From assembly GCA_017577565.1 (NCBI GenBank), contig PKRH01000075.1, positions 1 to 17,274 on the forward strand: a stretch of 17,274 nt of DNA. The letters are read 5' to 3'. The translations under genes were made by a program, and so were the position numbers. Origin of the DNA: Thermoanaerobacterales bacterium (lineage in GTDB: Bacteria > Actinomycetota > Acidimicrobiia > Acidimicrobiales > JACDCH01). This document shows, in pieces, positions 7,289 to 14,410 of this stretch. The number at the start of each line of letters is the position of its first letter. Within the stretch, counting starts at the first letter, position 1. The notes beneath the pieces were generated by a model, which was not told where the DNA came from, did not search any database, and was given only the letters and a program-made list of their open reading frames with translations.

Positions 7289-8272
7289 ATGGCGCTGACC
7301 ACGATCTCCAGCAGCACCGGCGCCGTGCGGGGCTCGGTCGAGCGCGCCCTGCGCGGCGCCCGGGTCGACGTCCGGGGGCGGCTCTTCGAGGCCGCCCTGC
7401 TCGCCTGCCTGCTGCTGTCGATGCTCGTCCTCGGCGTGCTCCTGCACACCGTCGTCACCGACGGCATGCCCGTCTACACCGAGCGGGGGTGGGAGTTCCT
7501 CGACGGCGCCCTGTCGTCGTCGGCGAGCCGGGCCGGGATCTCCCAGGGCATCGTCGGCTCGTTCTGGATCGCCGCCGGCGTCGTCGTGCTGGCCGTGCCG
7601 GTCGGCGTCGGGGCCGCCATCTACCTGGAGGAGTACGCCCCCCGGAACCGGCTCACCGCGTTCATCGAGCTGAACGTGCGGAACCTGGCCGGCGTGCCCT
7701 CGGTCGTCTACGGCCTGCTGGGCCTGGCGATCTTCGTCGAGGCCCTCGGCGGCTTCAGCGGCCAGAGCGACGTCGACCGCCGCACCCTGGCCGCGGCCGC
7801 CGCCACCCTGGCCGTGCTCGTGCTGCCGATCGTCGTCATCACGACGGCCGAGGCGATCCGGGCCGTGCCCCGGTCGCTGCGCGAGGGCGCCTACGGCGTG
7901 GGCGCGACCCGTTGGGAGGTCGTCCGCACCCAGGTGCTGCCCTACGCCGCGCCGGGCATCCTCACCGGCTGCCTGCTGTCGATCGCCCGGGCCGTCGGCG
8001 AGGCCGCCCCGCTGATCGTCGTCGGGGCGGTGACCGGCTTCCTCAGCCGGGGCGCCGGCCTGAGCGTGTCCAACGTCGTCGATCCCGGGCACCTCACCGA
8101 GCGCTTCGTCGCCCTGCCGACGATCGTCAGCCACTGGGCGAAGCTGCCCGAGGAGGAGTTCAAGGTGGCCAACTCGTCGGCCGCCATCCTCGCCATGTTG
8201 GCCTTCGTCCTCCTCGTCAACACGCTCGCCATCGTCCTGCGGAACCGCGTCGAGAGGAAGAGGTCGACATGA
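7289..8272 (+). CDS. pstA: Phosphate ABC transporter permease PstA
   Basis: 327 residues from ATG 7289, with GAGGAGG (7274-7280) 8 nt upstream overlapping the pstC stop. A hydrophilic N-terminal tail (1-30) precedes about six helices. Family motifs include GVGAAIYLEEYAP (about 106-118), GVPSVVYGLLG (135-145) and an EAA loop (about 188-218, GATRWEVVRTQVLP). Compared with typical PstA there is a short polar stretch after helix 4 (SGQSDVDRR, about 157-165). It pairs with PstC in the membrane and contacts PstB through the EAA loop. The stop overlaps the pstB start as ATGA, so translation is coupled. Confidence 0.97.
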   Translation: MALTTISSSTGAVRGSVERALRGARVDVRGRLFEAALLACLLLSMLVLGVLLHTVVTDGMPVYTERGWEFLDGALSSSASRAGISQGIVGSFWIAAGVVVLAVPVGVGAAIYLEEYAPRNRLTAFIELNVRNLAGVPSVVYGLLGLAIFVEALGGFSGQSDVDRRTLAAAAATLAVLVLPIVVITTAEAIRAVPRSLREGAYGVGATRWEVVRTQVLPYAAPGILTGCLLSIARAVGEAAPLIVVGAVTGFLSRGAGLSVSNVVDPGHLTERFVALPTIVSHWAKLPEEEFKVANSSAAILAMLAFVLLVNTLAIVLRNRVERKRST

Positions 8273-9168
8273 CCGAGCCCACCGCCACCGCCACCCCCAC
8301 CGACGCCCCGGCGGCCGGCCGCAGCGCCGGCGCGGTGCTGCCCCGGCCGCTCGCCGGGTCGCGCCCGGTCGACCCCGGCTCGCGGCCGGTGGTGTTCGAG
8401 GTCCGCGACCTCGGCGTCTGGTACGGCGACGTCCAGGCCGTGCGCGGCGTCTCGCTGGACATCCGCCAGCACGAGGTCACGGCGTTCATCGGGCCGTCCG
8501 GCTGCGGCAAGTCGACCGTGCTGCGGTGCCTCGACCGCATGAACGACCTCGTCCCGGGCGCCCGCGTCGAGGGCACGGTCACCTACCACGGCGTCGACCT
8601 CTACGGGCCGGGCGTCGACCCCGTCGAGGTGCGCCGGCGGGTGGGCATGGTGTTCCAGAAGCCCAACCCGTTCCCCAAGTCGATCTACGACAACGTCGCC
8701 TACGGCCCCCGCCTCCACGGCCGGCGCAAGCGGGCGGAGCTCGACGAGATCGTCGAGGGGGCGCTGCGGAAGGCCGCCCTGTGGGACGAGGTGAAGGACC
8801 GCCTGCGCGAGTCGGCCACGGGCCTCTCCGGCGGCCAGCAGCAGCGGCTGTGCATCGCCCGGGCCATCGCCACCCGGCCCGACGTGCTCCTGATGGACGA
8901 ACCCTGCTCGGCGCTCGACCCCATCGCCACCGCCCGCATCGAGGACCTGGTGCAGGAGCTGAAGCGCGAGCTCACGATCGTGATCGTCACCCACAACATG
9001 CAGCAGGCGGCCCGGGTGTCGGACGCGACCGCCTTCTTCTCCACCGAGGCGGGCGACGGGTCCGACCGGCGCACCGGCGTGCTCGTCGAGTTCGACCGGA
9101 CGGAGAGGATCTTCTCCCAGCCCGCCGACGAGCGCACCGAGAACTACATCACCGGCCGCTTCGGCTGA
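8269..9168 (+). CDS. pstB: Phosphate ABC transporter ATPase PstB
   Basis: 299 residues from ATG 8269, sharing ATGA with the pstA stop and preceded by AGAGGAAGAGG (8252-8262). All ABC ATPase motifs are intact: Walker A GPSGCGKST (75-83), Q-loop Gln130 in the PstB-typical FQKPNPFPKSIYDNV, signature LSGGQQQR (186-193), Walker B VLLMDEP with Asp210/Glu211, D-loop SALDP and switch His242 in THNM. It hydrolyses ATP to drive phosphate import through PstCA. About 40 Ala/Thr/Pro-rich residues precede the first strand (VVFEVRDLGVWY), longer than in E. coli PstB; no later in-frame ATG or GTG fits the expected N-terminus well. Confidence 0.98.
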   Translation: MTEPTATATPTDAPAAGRSAGAVLPRPLAGSRPVDPGSRPVVFEVRDLGVWYGDVQAVRGVSLDIRQHEVTAFIGPSGCGKSTVLRCLDRMNDLVPGARVEGTVTYHGVDLYGPGVDPVEVRRRVGMVFQKPNPFPKSIYDNVAYGPRLHGRRKRAELDEIVEGALRKAALWDEVKDRLRESATGLSGGQQQRLCIARAIATRPDVLLMDEPCSALDPIATARIEDLVQELKRELTIVIVTHNMQQAARVSDATAFFSTEAGDGSDRRTGVLVEFDRTERIFSQPADERTENYITGRFG

Positions 9169-9178
9169 GGGGGTGGCG

Positions 9179-9868
9179 ATGTCGGCCCGGGAGGCACCCG
9201 TCCCCCTGCGGACCGCGTTCCACGACGAGCTCGACCAGCTGCGGCTCCAGGTCGAGCTCATGGGCGTGCGCGTCGACGAGAACCTCGAGCGCATGCGCCG
9301 GGTGCTCGACGAGGGCGACCCCGACGGCGAGGTGGTCGCCGCGGCGCTGGCGGCCGACGACGCGATCGACGCCGTCCACGTCTCGCTGCTCGAGCGGTGC
9401 TACTCGCTGCTGGGGCGGGAGGCGCCGGTGGCGAGCGACCTGCGGTTCGTCGTGTCGGTCGTGCGGGTGCTGTCCGAGCTGGAACGCATCGGCGACCTGG
9501 CGCTGCGGATCGTGAAGCTGGGGCCCGACCGGGCGGCGCTGGCCGCGGCCGGTGACGCCTGGGACGTCGTGCGCACCCTGGTCGAGGTCGCCGTCGACGA
9601 GTACCGGACGGCGCTGCGGGCCTGGTCGACCCAGGACCTGGGCCTCGCCACCCGGCTGGTCGAGCAGCGGCCGCCGCTGGCCACGCTGGAGCACCGGCTG
9701 CTGGTCGAGCTCGGCCGGGTGCCGGGCGGCGAGGCGTCGGTGGCGGTGCGGCTGTTCGCGGCGGGCCAGGCGGCCGACCGGATCGCCGACCACGCGGCGG
9801 TCATGGGGGCCCGCCTGCGCTACATGCTCACCGGCGACCCCGCGCACCTCGCGGCGGAGGTGCGGTGA
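9179..9868 (+). CDS. phoU: Phosphate signalling regulator PhoU
   Basis: 229 residues from ATG 9179, chosen because the run GAGGGGG (9167-9173) lies 5 nt upstream; a GTG at 9173 is a less likely start within that run. It is all-helical with two PhoU repeats. The metal-site motifs are ERIGDLA (102-108) in the first half and DRIADHA (200-206) in the second. PhoU links PstSCAB activity to the histidine kinase and keeps the Pho response off when phosphate is plentiful; in actinobacteria its relatives interact with the PAS region of SenX3-type kinases. It is the last gene of the pst operon, 10 bp after pstB, and is followed within 2 kb by the candidate kinase. Confidence 0.95.
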   Translation: MSAREAPVPLRTAFHDELDQLRLQVELMGVRVDENLERMRRVLDEGDPDGEVVAAALAADDAIDAVHVSLLERCYSLLGREAPVASDLRFVVSVVRVLSELERIGDLALRIVKLGPDRAALAAAGDAWDVVRTLVEVAVDEYRTALRAWSTQDLGLATRLVEQRPPLATLEHRLLVELGRVPGGEASVAVRLFAAGQAADRIADHAAVMGARLRYMLTGDPAHLAAEVR

Positions 9869-9892
9869 CCGGGACGGTCCGGCCGATGGCGA

Positions 9893-9908
9893 CCGCCGCC
9901 GGCGGCGG
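9893..9908 (+). terminator. 16-bp perfect palindrome between phoU and surE
   Basis: CCGCCGCC (9893-9900) is followed immediately by its exact complement GGCGGCGG (9901-9908), 25 nt after the phoU stop. It could fold as a short hairpin ending or attenuating the pst-phoU transcript before surE. No T-run follows, and simple GCC repeats arise easily in this composition, so support is weak. Confidence 0.3.
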
Positions 9909-9945
9909 CAGACTTGGGCCGAGCCCCCCACGTGAGGAGAGCACC

Positions 9946-10857
9946 GTGAGGATCCTGGTCACGAACGACGACGGCGTCGGCTCGGCCGGCCTGCACGCGC
10001 TGGCCCGGGCGGTGGTCGAGGCCGGCCACGAGGTCCGGGTCGTGGCGCCGTCCGAGGACATGAGCGGCTCCAGCGCCGCCATCGGGCAGGTCCACCTCGA
10101 CCGGAGCATCGACGCCCGACCCGTCGAGCTGCCGGGACTCGACGGTGTCCCCGCGTACGCCCTCGACGGCCCGCCCGGGCTCTGCGTGCTGGCCGACCGC
10201 ATCGGCGGCTTCGGCGAGCCGAGCGAGATGGTGCTGTCCGGCGTCAACCCGGGCGCCAACACCGGGCGGGCGGTGCTGCACTCGGGCACCGTCGGCGGCG
10301 CCCTGACCGGCGCCAACTTCGGCGTGTCGGGCCTGGCGGTCAGCATCGCCGTCCCCTCCGGCCTGGCCCACGAGGCCACGACCGTGCCCGCCCGGGACGA
10401 CGGGGCCGTCGCCGAGGTGGTCGGGTCGCCGGTCGGCGCCCGGGAGGGCGCCGGTCGCGACCGCGGCCTGCCCGAGCACTGGGACACCGCGGCCCGGATC
10501 GCGGCGTCGCTCGTCGGGTGGCTGGCCGACGCGCCCCGGTGCACGGTGCTCAACGTCAACGTGCCCGACCGGCCCGTCGCCGACATCGAGGGCGTGCGCA
10601 CGGCCCGGCTGGCGCCGTTCGGCTCGGTGCGGACCCGGGTCGTCGAGTCCGCGGCCGACGGCGGGCGCCTGCAGCTCGAGATGCGCCCGACCGGCGACGA
10701 GCTGCCGCCCGACTGCGACACCGCCCTGGTCCGGGCCGGCTTCGTGACGGTGACCCCGATCACCGGCGTCCACCTCGACGAGTCGGTCGACGTCCGGGTG
10801 GCGCTGGCCGTGGTGGAGGACCTGGCGGGCCGCGCCGCGGCCCGGGGAGGCCGCTGA
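9946..10857 (+). CDS. surE: SurE 5'-nucleotidase / survival protein
   Basis: 303 residues from GTG 9946, with Shine-Dalgarno GAGGAG (9934-9939) 6 nt upstream; the frame is open further upstream but the SurE fold begins exactly here with MRILVTNDDG. Metal-site residues match the family: Asp8-Asp9, Ser40 in the SGSS loop and Asn101 in SGVNPGANTG. SurE is a cytoplasmic, metal-dependent nucleoside monophosphatase; E. coli SurE also cleaves short polyphosphate, which would fit this neighbourhood. It is longer than the usual 250-260 residues because of a roughly 40-residue Gly/Arg/Ala-rich insertion (about 137-178) before WDTAARIAASLVGWL. It ends 19 bp before the histidine kinase, so the three genes surE-kinase-regulator may be one transcript. 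Confidence 0.95.
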   Translation: MRILVTNDDGVGSAGLHALARAVVEAGHEVRVVAPSEDMSGSSAAIGQVHLDRSIDARPVELPGLDGVPAYALDGPPGLCVLADRIGGFGEPSEMVLSGVNPGANTGRAVLHSGTVGGALTGANFGVSGLAVSIAVPSGLAHEATTVPARDDGAVAEVVGSPVGAREGAGRDRGLPEHWDTAARIAASLVGWLADAPRCTVLNVNVPDRPVADIEGVRTARLAPFGSVRTRVVESAADGGRLQLEMRPTGDELPPDCDTALVRAGFVTVTPITGVHLDESVDVRVALAVVEDLAGRAAARGGR

Positions 10858-10876
10858 GGCCGGTGGTGGCAGCGCC

Positions 10877-12142
10877 GTGGTGATCCTGGTCGCCGTCCTG
10901 TCGCTGGCGCTGGCCGGCGTCCTGGCCGGCCTGATGGCCGCGGCCGTCGCCCGGCGGGCCGCCGCCCAGCGCATCGACGCCGCCGTCGCCCGGCTCACCG
11001 GCGCCGCCCCCGGGCCGCAGCGGCCACCCCGGCCCGCGCTCGACCGGGCGCTCGACGACCTGGAGCGCGCGGTCGACGAGCAGGTGCGGGCCCGGCGGGA
11101 GGCGGCGGCGACCGAGCGCCGCCTGGCCTGGGCGCTCGGCGCCCTGCAGAGCGGGGTCGTGATCTTCGACGACCGGGGCGAGGTCGTCTACAGCAACGAC
11201 CCCGGCGCCTCGTTCCTCGCCGCCCGGAACAGCGACGCCGTCGTGCACGAGGCGATCCGCTCGATGGCCGCCGACGCGCTGCGCGCCCACGCCGGCGAGC
11301 GCGAGCTCGAGCTCGCCGGCCCGCCCCGGCGGGTGCTGAGCATCCGGGCCGTGCCGCTGGCCAACCACCGGCGCCCCGCCGGCGTGCTGGTGGTCGTCGA
11401 GGACACCTCCGAGCGCCGCCGGCTCGAGAACGTCCGCCGGGACTTCGTGGCCAACATCAGCCACGAGCTGAAGACGCCGATCGGCGCCCTGGCCGTGCTG
11501 GCCGAGGCGCTGCTCGAGGAGGACGACCCCGAGGTCGTCCACCGCCTGGCCGAGCGGGTGGCCACCGAGGCCTTCCGGGTCAGCGGCACGATCGACGACC
11601 TGCTCGAGCTGTCCCGGCTGGAGGCCGGCGGCATCGTGGACGCCGAGGACGTGGTGGTGGCCGACGTCGTCGCCGAGGCGGTCGCGCGGGTGCGGCCCGC
11701 CGCCGAGCGGCGGGCCATCGAGGTCGACGCCACGGTCGGCGACGCCCCGGTCGTCGCCGGCGACCGCCGCCAGCTCGTCTCGGCGGTGGCCAACCTGCTC
11801 GACAACGCCGTCAAGTACAGCGAGCCCGGCAGCACGGTGACCGTGCGGACGGGCACCGACGGCACCTGGGTCGACATCTCCGTCCGCGACCGCGGCATCG
11901 GCATCCCCGCCCGTGACCTGGAGCGCATCTTCGAGCGCTTCTACCGGGTCGACCGGGCCCGCAGCCGGGAGACCGGCGGCACGGGCCTCGGCCTCGCCAT
12001 CGTGCGGCACGTGGCGTCCAACCACCGGGGCGAGGTGCGCGTCGAGTCGCGGGAGGGCGCGGGCTCGACCTTCACGCTGCGGCTGCCGGCCGGGCCGGCC
12101 CCGGCCGCCCACACGACCCCGAAGGAGGCACGGCGACCATGA
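10877..12142 (+). CDS. senX3: Sensor histidine kinase, SenX3/PhoR type
   Basis: 421 residues from GTG 10877 (GTG 10880 is an equal alternative; no clear Shine-Dalgarno). One N-terminal membrane helix (about 2-26) is followed by an Ala/Arg-rich linker, a PAS-like domain (about 85-180, starting LGALQSGVVIFDDRGEVVYSN), then HisKA with phospho-acceptor His196 in FVANISHELKTPIGAL. The ATP-binding domain has N-box NLLDNAVK (306-313), G1 DRGIGI (338-343), F-box FERFYRVD (352-359) and G2 GGTGLGLAI (367-375). The order and motifs closely resemble mycobacterial SenX3, the phosphate-responsive kinase. There is practically no extracytoplasmic domain, so the signal probably arrives through PstSCAB-PhoU. 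The stop overlaps the regulator start (ATGA). Confidence 0.93.
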   Translation: MVILVAVLSLALAGVLAGLMAAAVARRAAAQRIDAAVARLTGAAPGPQRPPRPALDRALDDLERAVDEQVRARREAAATERRLAWALGALQSGVVIFDDRGEVVYSNDPGASFLAARNSDAVVHEAIRSMAADALRAHAGERELELAGPPRRVLSIRAVPLANHRRPAGVLVVVEDTSERRRLENVRRDFVANISHELKTPIGALAVLAEALLEEDDPEVVHRLAERVATEAFRVSGTIDDLLELSRLEAGGIVDAEDVVVADVVAEAVARVRPAAERRAIEVDATVGDAPVVAGDRRQLVSAVANLLDNAVKYSEPGSTVTVRTGTDGTWVDISVRDRGIGIPARDLERIFERFYRVDRARSRETGGTGLGLAIVRHVASNHRGEVRVESREGAGSTFTLRLPAGPAPAAHTTPKEARRP

Positions 12143-12846
12143 CCCCCGAGGCGACCGTCCTGCTCGTCGAGGACGAGGACAGCTTCGTCGAGGCGCTGTC
12201 GGTCGGGCTCAAGCGCGAGGGCTTCCGGGTGCGGGCGGCGCGGGACGGCGCCGAGGCGCTCGAGGTGTTCGACGCCGTCAAGCCCGACGTCGTGCTGCTC
12301 GACGTCATGCTGCCGAAGGTCTCGGGCATCGACGTGTGCCGGGAGCTGCGGCGGCGGTCGGACGTCCCGATCATCATGGTCACCGCCAAGGGCTCGGAGA
12401 TCGACACCGTCGTCGGCCTCGAGGTCGGGGCGGACGACTACGTCACCAAGCCCTACCGGCTGCGGGAGCTGGTGGCCCGCATGCGGGCGGTCCTGCGCCG
12501 CCGCGCCGCCGACCCGTCGGTGCGGGCGCCGTCGGGCGAGGTGCTCGAGGTGGGCGACGTGCGGCTCGACCCGGCGCGCCACGAGGTCGAGATCCGGGGC
12601 CAGCAGGTGAAGCTGCCGCTCAAGGAGTTCGAGCTGCTGGAGGTCCTGCTGGCCAACGCCGGCCGGGTGCTGACCCGCGACACGCTCATCGACCGGGTGT
12701 GGGGCACCGACTACGTGGGCGACACCAAGACCCTCGACGTCCACGTGAAGCGGCTCCGGGCCAAGGTCGAGGAGGACCCGTCGTCGCCGACGCGGATCGT
12801 CACGATCCGGGGCCTCGGTTACAAGTACGCCACGCCTCGAACGTAG
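12139..12846 (+). CDS. regX3: OmpR/PhoB-family response regulator, RegX3/PhoP type
   Basis: 235 residues from ATG 12139, overlapping the kinase stop by 4 bp, with GAAGGAGG (12121-12128) 10 nt upstream. The receiver domain (about 5-118) has acidic Glu11/Asp12, phospho-acceptor Asp55 in LLDVMLP, Thr82 and Lys104 in TKPY. A winged-helix DNA-binding domain (about 135-232) has KEFELLEVLLANAGRVL, the recognition region TKTLDVHVKRLRAK and the GLGYKY wing. It is expected to be phosphorylated by the adjacent kinase under phosphate limitation and to bind GTTCAC-type direct repeats, such as those at 5227-5270. It could be named phoP or phoB in other genomes. Confidence 0.95.
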   Translation: MTPEATVLLVEDEDSFVEALSVGLKREGFRVRAARDGAEALEVFDAVKPDVVLLDVMLPKVSGIDVCRELRRRSDVPIIMVTAKGSEIDTVVGLEVGADDYVTKPYRLRELVARMRAVLRRRAADPSVRAPSGEVLEVGDVRLDPARHEVEIRGQQVKLPLKEFELLEVLLANAGRVLTRDTLIDRVWGTDYVGDTKTLDVHVKRLRAKVEEDPSSPTRIVTIRGLGYKYATPRT

Positions 12847-12882
12847 GCCCGCACGCAACGCCCTCGGCGAGCCGGCGGCTTG

Positions 12883-12888
12883 TACCCT
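12883..12888 (+). promoter_or_regulatory. Putative -10 box (TACCCT) of the MFS gene
   Basis: TACCCT fits TANNNT and ends 8 nt before ATG 12897, with no Shine-Dalgarno sequence between. It gives the membrane protein its own leaderless promoter in the 50-bp gap after the response regulator. Confidence 0.45.
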
Positions 12889-12896
12889 CGCATCCG

Positions 12897-14387
12897 ATGG
12901 CGACGGCGAACGGCTGGCAGCCCTTGACCCCGCCGAAGCGGCGGGCGGGTGCCGGCGCGTTCGTCGTGGCGCCGTTCACCCGCCTGGCCCGCACGCACGC
13001 CGCGGCCGTCGCCGGCGACACGCTGATCGCGCTGGCGCTCGCCAACTCGCTGTTCTTCGACATCGACCCGGACGCGGCCCGCACCCAGGTCGCCCGCTAC
13101 CTGGTGCTGACGATGGCCCCGTTCGCGGTCGTGGCGCCGCTGATCGGCCCGGCCCTCGACCGGGCCCGGGGCGGCCGGCGCTGGATGGTCGTCGGGGCGA
13201 GCGCCCTGCGGGCGATCATCTGCGTGCTGATGATCGGCGACCTGGACAGCATGCTGCTGTTCCCCGAGGCGTTCGCCGTCCTGGTCCTGGCCAAGAGCTA
13301 CCACGTCGCCAAGTCCGCGCTCGTCCCCACCGTCGTGCGGGACGACGCCGAGCTCGTCGAGGCCAACTCGCGCCTGTCGTTCCTGTCCGGCGTCATCACC
13401 TTCGCGGCCGCGCTGCCCGGCGCGCTGGCCTTCGCCATCGCCGGCAGCCAGGGCGTGCTCGTGCTGGCGACCGGCGTCTTCGCCGCCGGCGCCGTGCTCG
13501 GCACCCGCATCCCGCCCACCCGGGTGGCGCAGGACGAGACCTCCGAGACCGAGCGGGCCGAGCTGCGGGGCGGCGGGATCGTCCTCGCCGCGTCGGCCAT
13601 GGCGCTGCTGCGGGGCACCGTCGGGTTCCTCACCTTCCTCGTCGCCTTCGCGCTGCGGAGCAGCGACGCGCCCGCCTGGCAGTACGGTCTGGTCGTCGGC
13701 GCGAGCGGCGTCGGGTCGCTGCTCGGCGCCGTCGTCGCCCCGTTGCTGCGGCGCAGCGGCCTGGCCGAGGAGCGCATCCTGCAGGCGGTGCTCGGCACGA
13801 CCGCCGTCGCCGGCGTGCTCGCCGCCTGGGCCGGCGGCGTCGCGGCCGCCGCCGCGTTCGCCCTCTGCCTCGGCACGGCGGCGAGCAGCGGCAAGCTGGC
13901 CTTCGACTCGGTCGTGCAGCGCGACGCGCCCGACGCCAACCGGGGCCGGTCGTTCGCCCGGTTCGAGACCCGCTTCCAGCTCCTGTGGGTGGCCGGCTCG
14001 TTCGTCCCGGTCGTGATCTCGATGCCGCTCGAGATCGGGTTCCTCGTCATCGCCGCGACCAACGGCTTCGCCCTGTTCTCCTACCTGGCCTCGCTGCGCC
14101 GGCTCGAGCGGGGCGAGCTGCCGCAGCGGCGCAGCCCGACGCAGGTCATCACCGCCCGCCTGCGGCGCCGGCGCCAGGGGTTCGCCCCCGGCCCGGACGA
14201 GACGGCGGGCGCGCCCGGCACGGCCGGGGGTGGCCGCGGGGCCGTGGCCGTCGCCCCGACGCTGACCGCGGCGCCCGCGGCCCCGCCCGTCGATCCGGCC
14301 GGCCCGCCGGCCGACGAGGACGACGAGGCCGAGGACGACGACCGGCCCCGGGGCCCGGTCGTCATCGACCCGACGAAGCTGCAGTAG
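12897..14387 (+). CDS. MFS-type transporter with acidic C-terminal tail
   Basis: 496 residues from ATG 12897. The body (about 25-400) is a series of hydrophobic helices typical of the major facilitator superfamily, with a motif-A-like loop DRARGGRRW (88-96) between helices 2 and 3. A soluble loop around residues 200-225 (acidic, DETSETERAEL) separates the halves. A tail of about 94 residues (from about 403) has a basic stretch RLRRRRQ, then Pro/Ala/Gly and finally acidic DEDDEAEDDD. The substrate is not recognisable; its position next to a Pho regulator does not by itself make it a phosphate carrier. It may export a small molecule, as many actinobacterial MFS proteins do. Confidence 0.85.
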   Translation: MATANGWQPLTPPKRRAGAGAFVVAPFTRLARTHAAAVAGDTLIALALANSLFFDIDPDAARTQVARYLVLTMAPFAVVAPLIGPALDRARGGRRWMVVGASALRAIICVLMIGDLDSMLLFPEAFAVLVLAKSYHVAKSALVPTVVRDDAELVEANSRLSFLSGVITFAAALPGALAFAIAGSQGVLVLATGVFAAGAVLGTRIPPTRVAQDETSETERAELRGGGIVLAASAMALLRGTVGFLTFLVAFALRSSDAPAWQYGLVVGASGVGSLLGAVVAPLLRRSGLAEERILQAVLGTTAVAGVLAAWAGGVAAAAAFALCLGTAASSGKLAFDSVVQRDAPDANRGRSFARFETRFQLLWVAGSFVPVVISMPLEIGFLVIAATNGFALFSYLASLRRLERGELPQRRSPTQVITARLRRRRQGFAPGPDETAGAPGTAGGGRGAVAVAPTLTAAPAAPPVDPAGPPADEDDEAEDDDRPRGPVVIDPTKLQ

Positions 14388-14390
14388 CGG

Positions 14391-14405
14391 CGGGCCCGGC
14401 GCCCG
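14391..14405. terminator. Short dyad between convergent genes
   Basis: CGGGC-CCGGC-GCCCG forms a 5-bp stem in the 23-bp gap where the MFS gene and the zinc metalloprotease gene converge. Being symmetrical it could terminate both transcripts, but it is short, lacks T-runs and is only weak evidence. Confidence 0.3.
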
Positions 14406-14410
14406 GCGGC

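Noticed and set aside
9865..9945. Upstream start for surE at 9865
   Set aside because: It overlaps the phoU stop and encodes a non-conserved leader; GTG 9946 has a GAGGAG site and begins exactly at the SurE motif.
12974..12984. Single GTTCACCCGCC, resembling a PHO-box unit
   Set aside because: It lies inside the MFS coding region and has no adjacent second repeat at 11-bp spacing.
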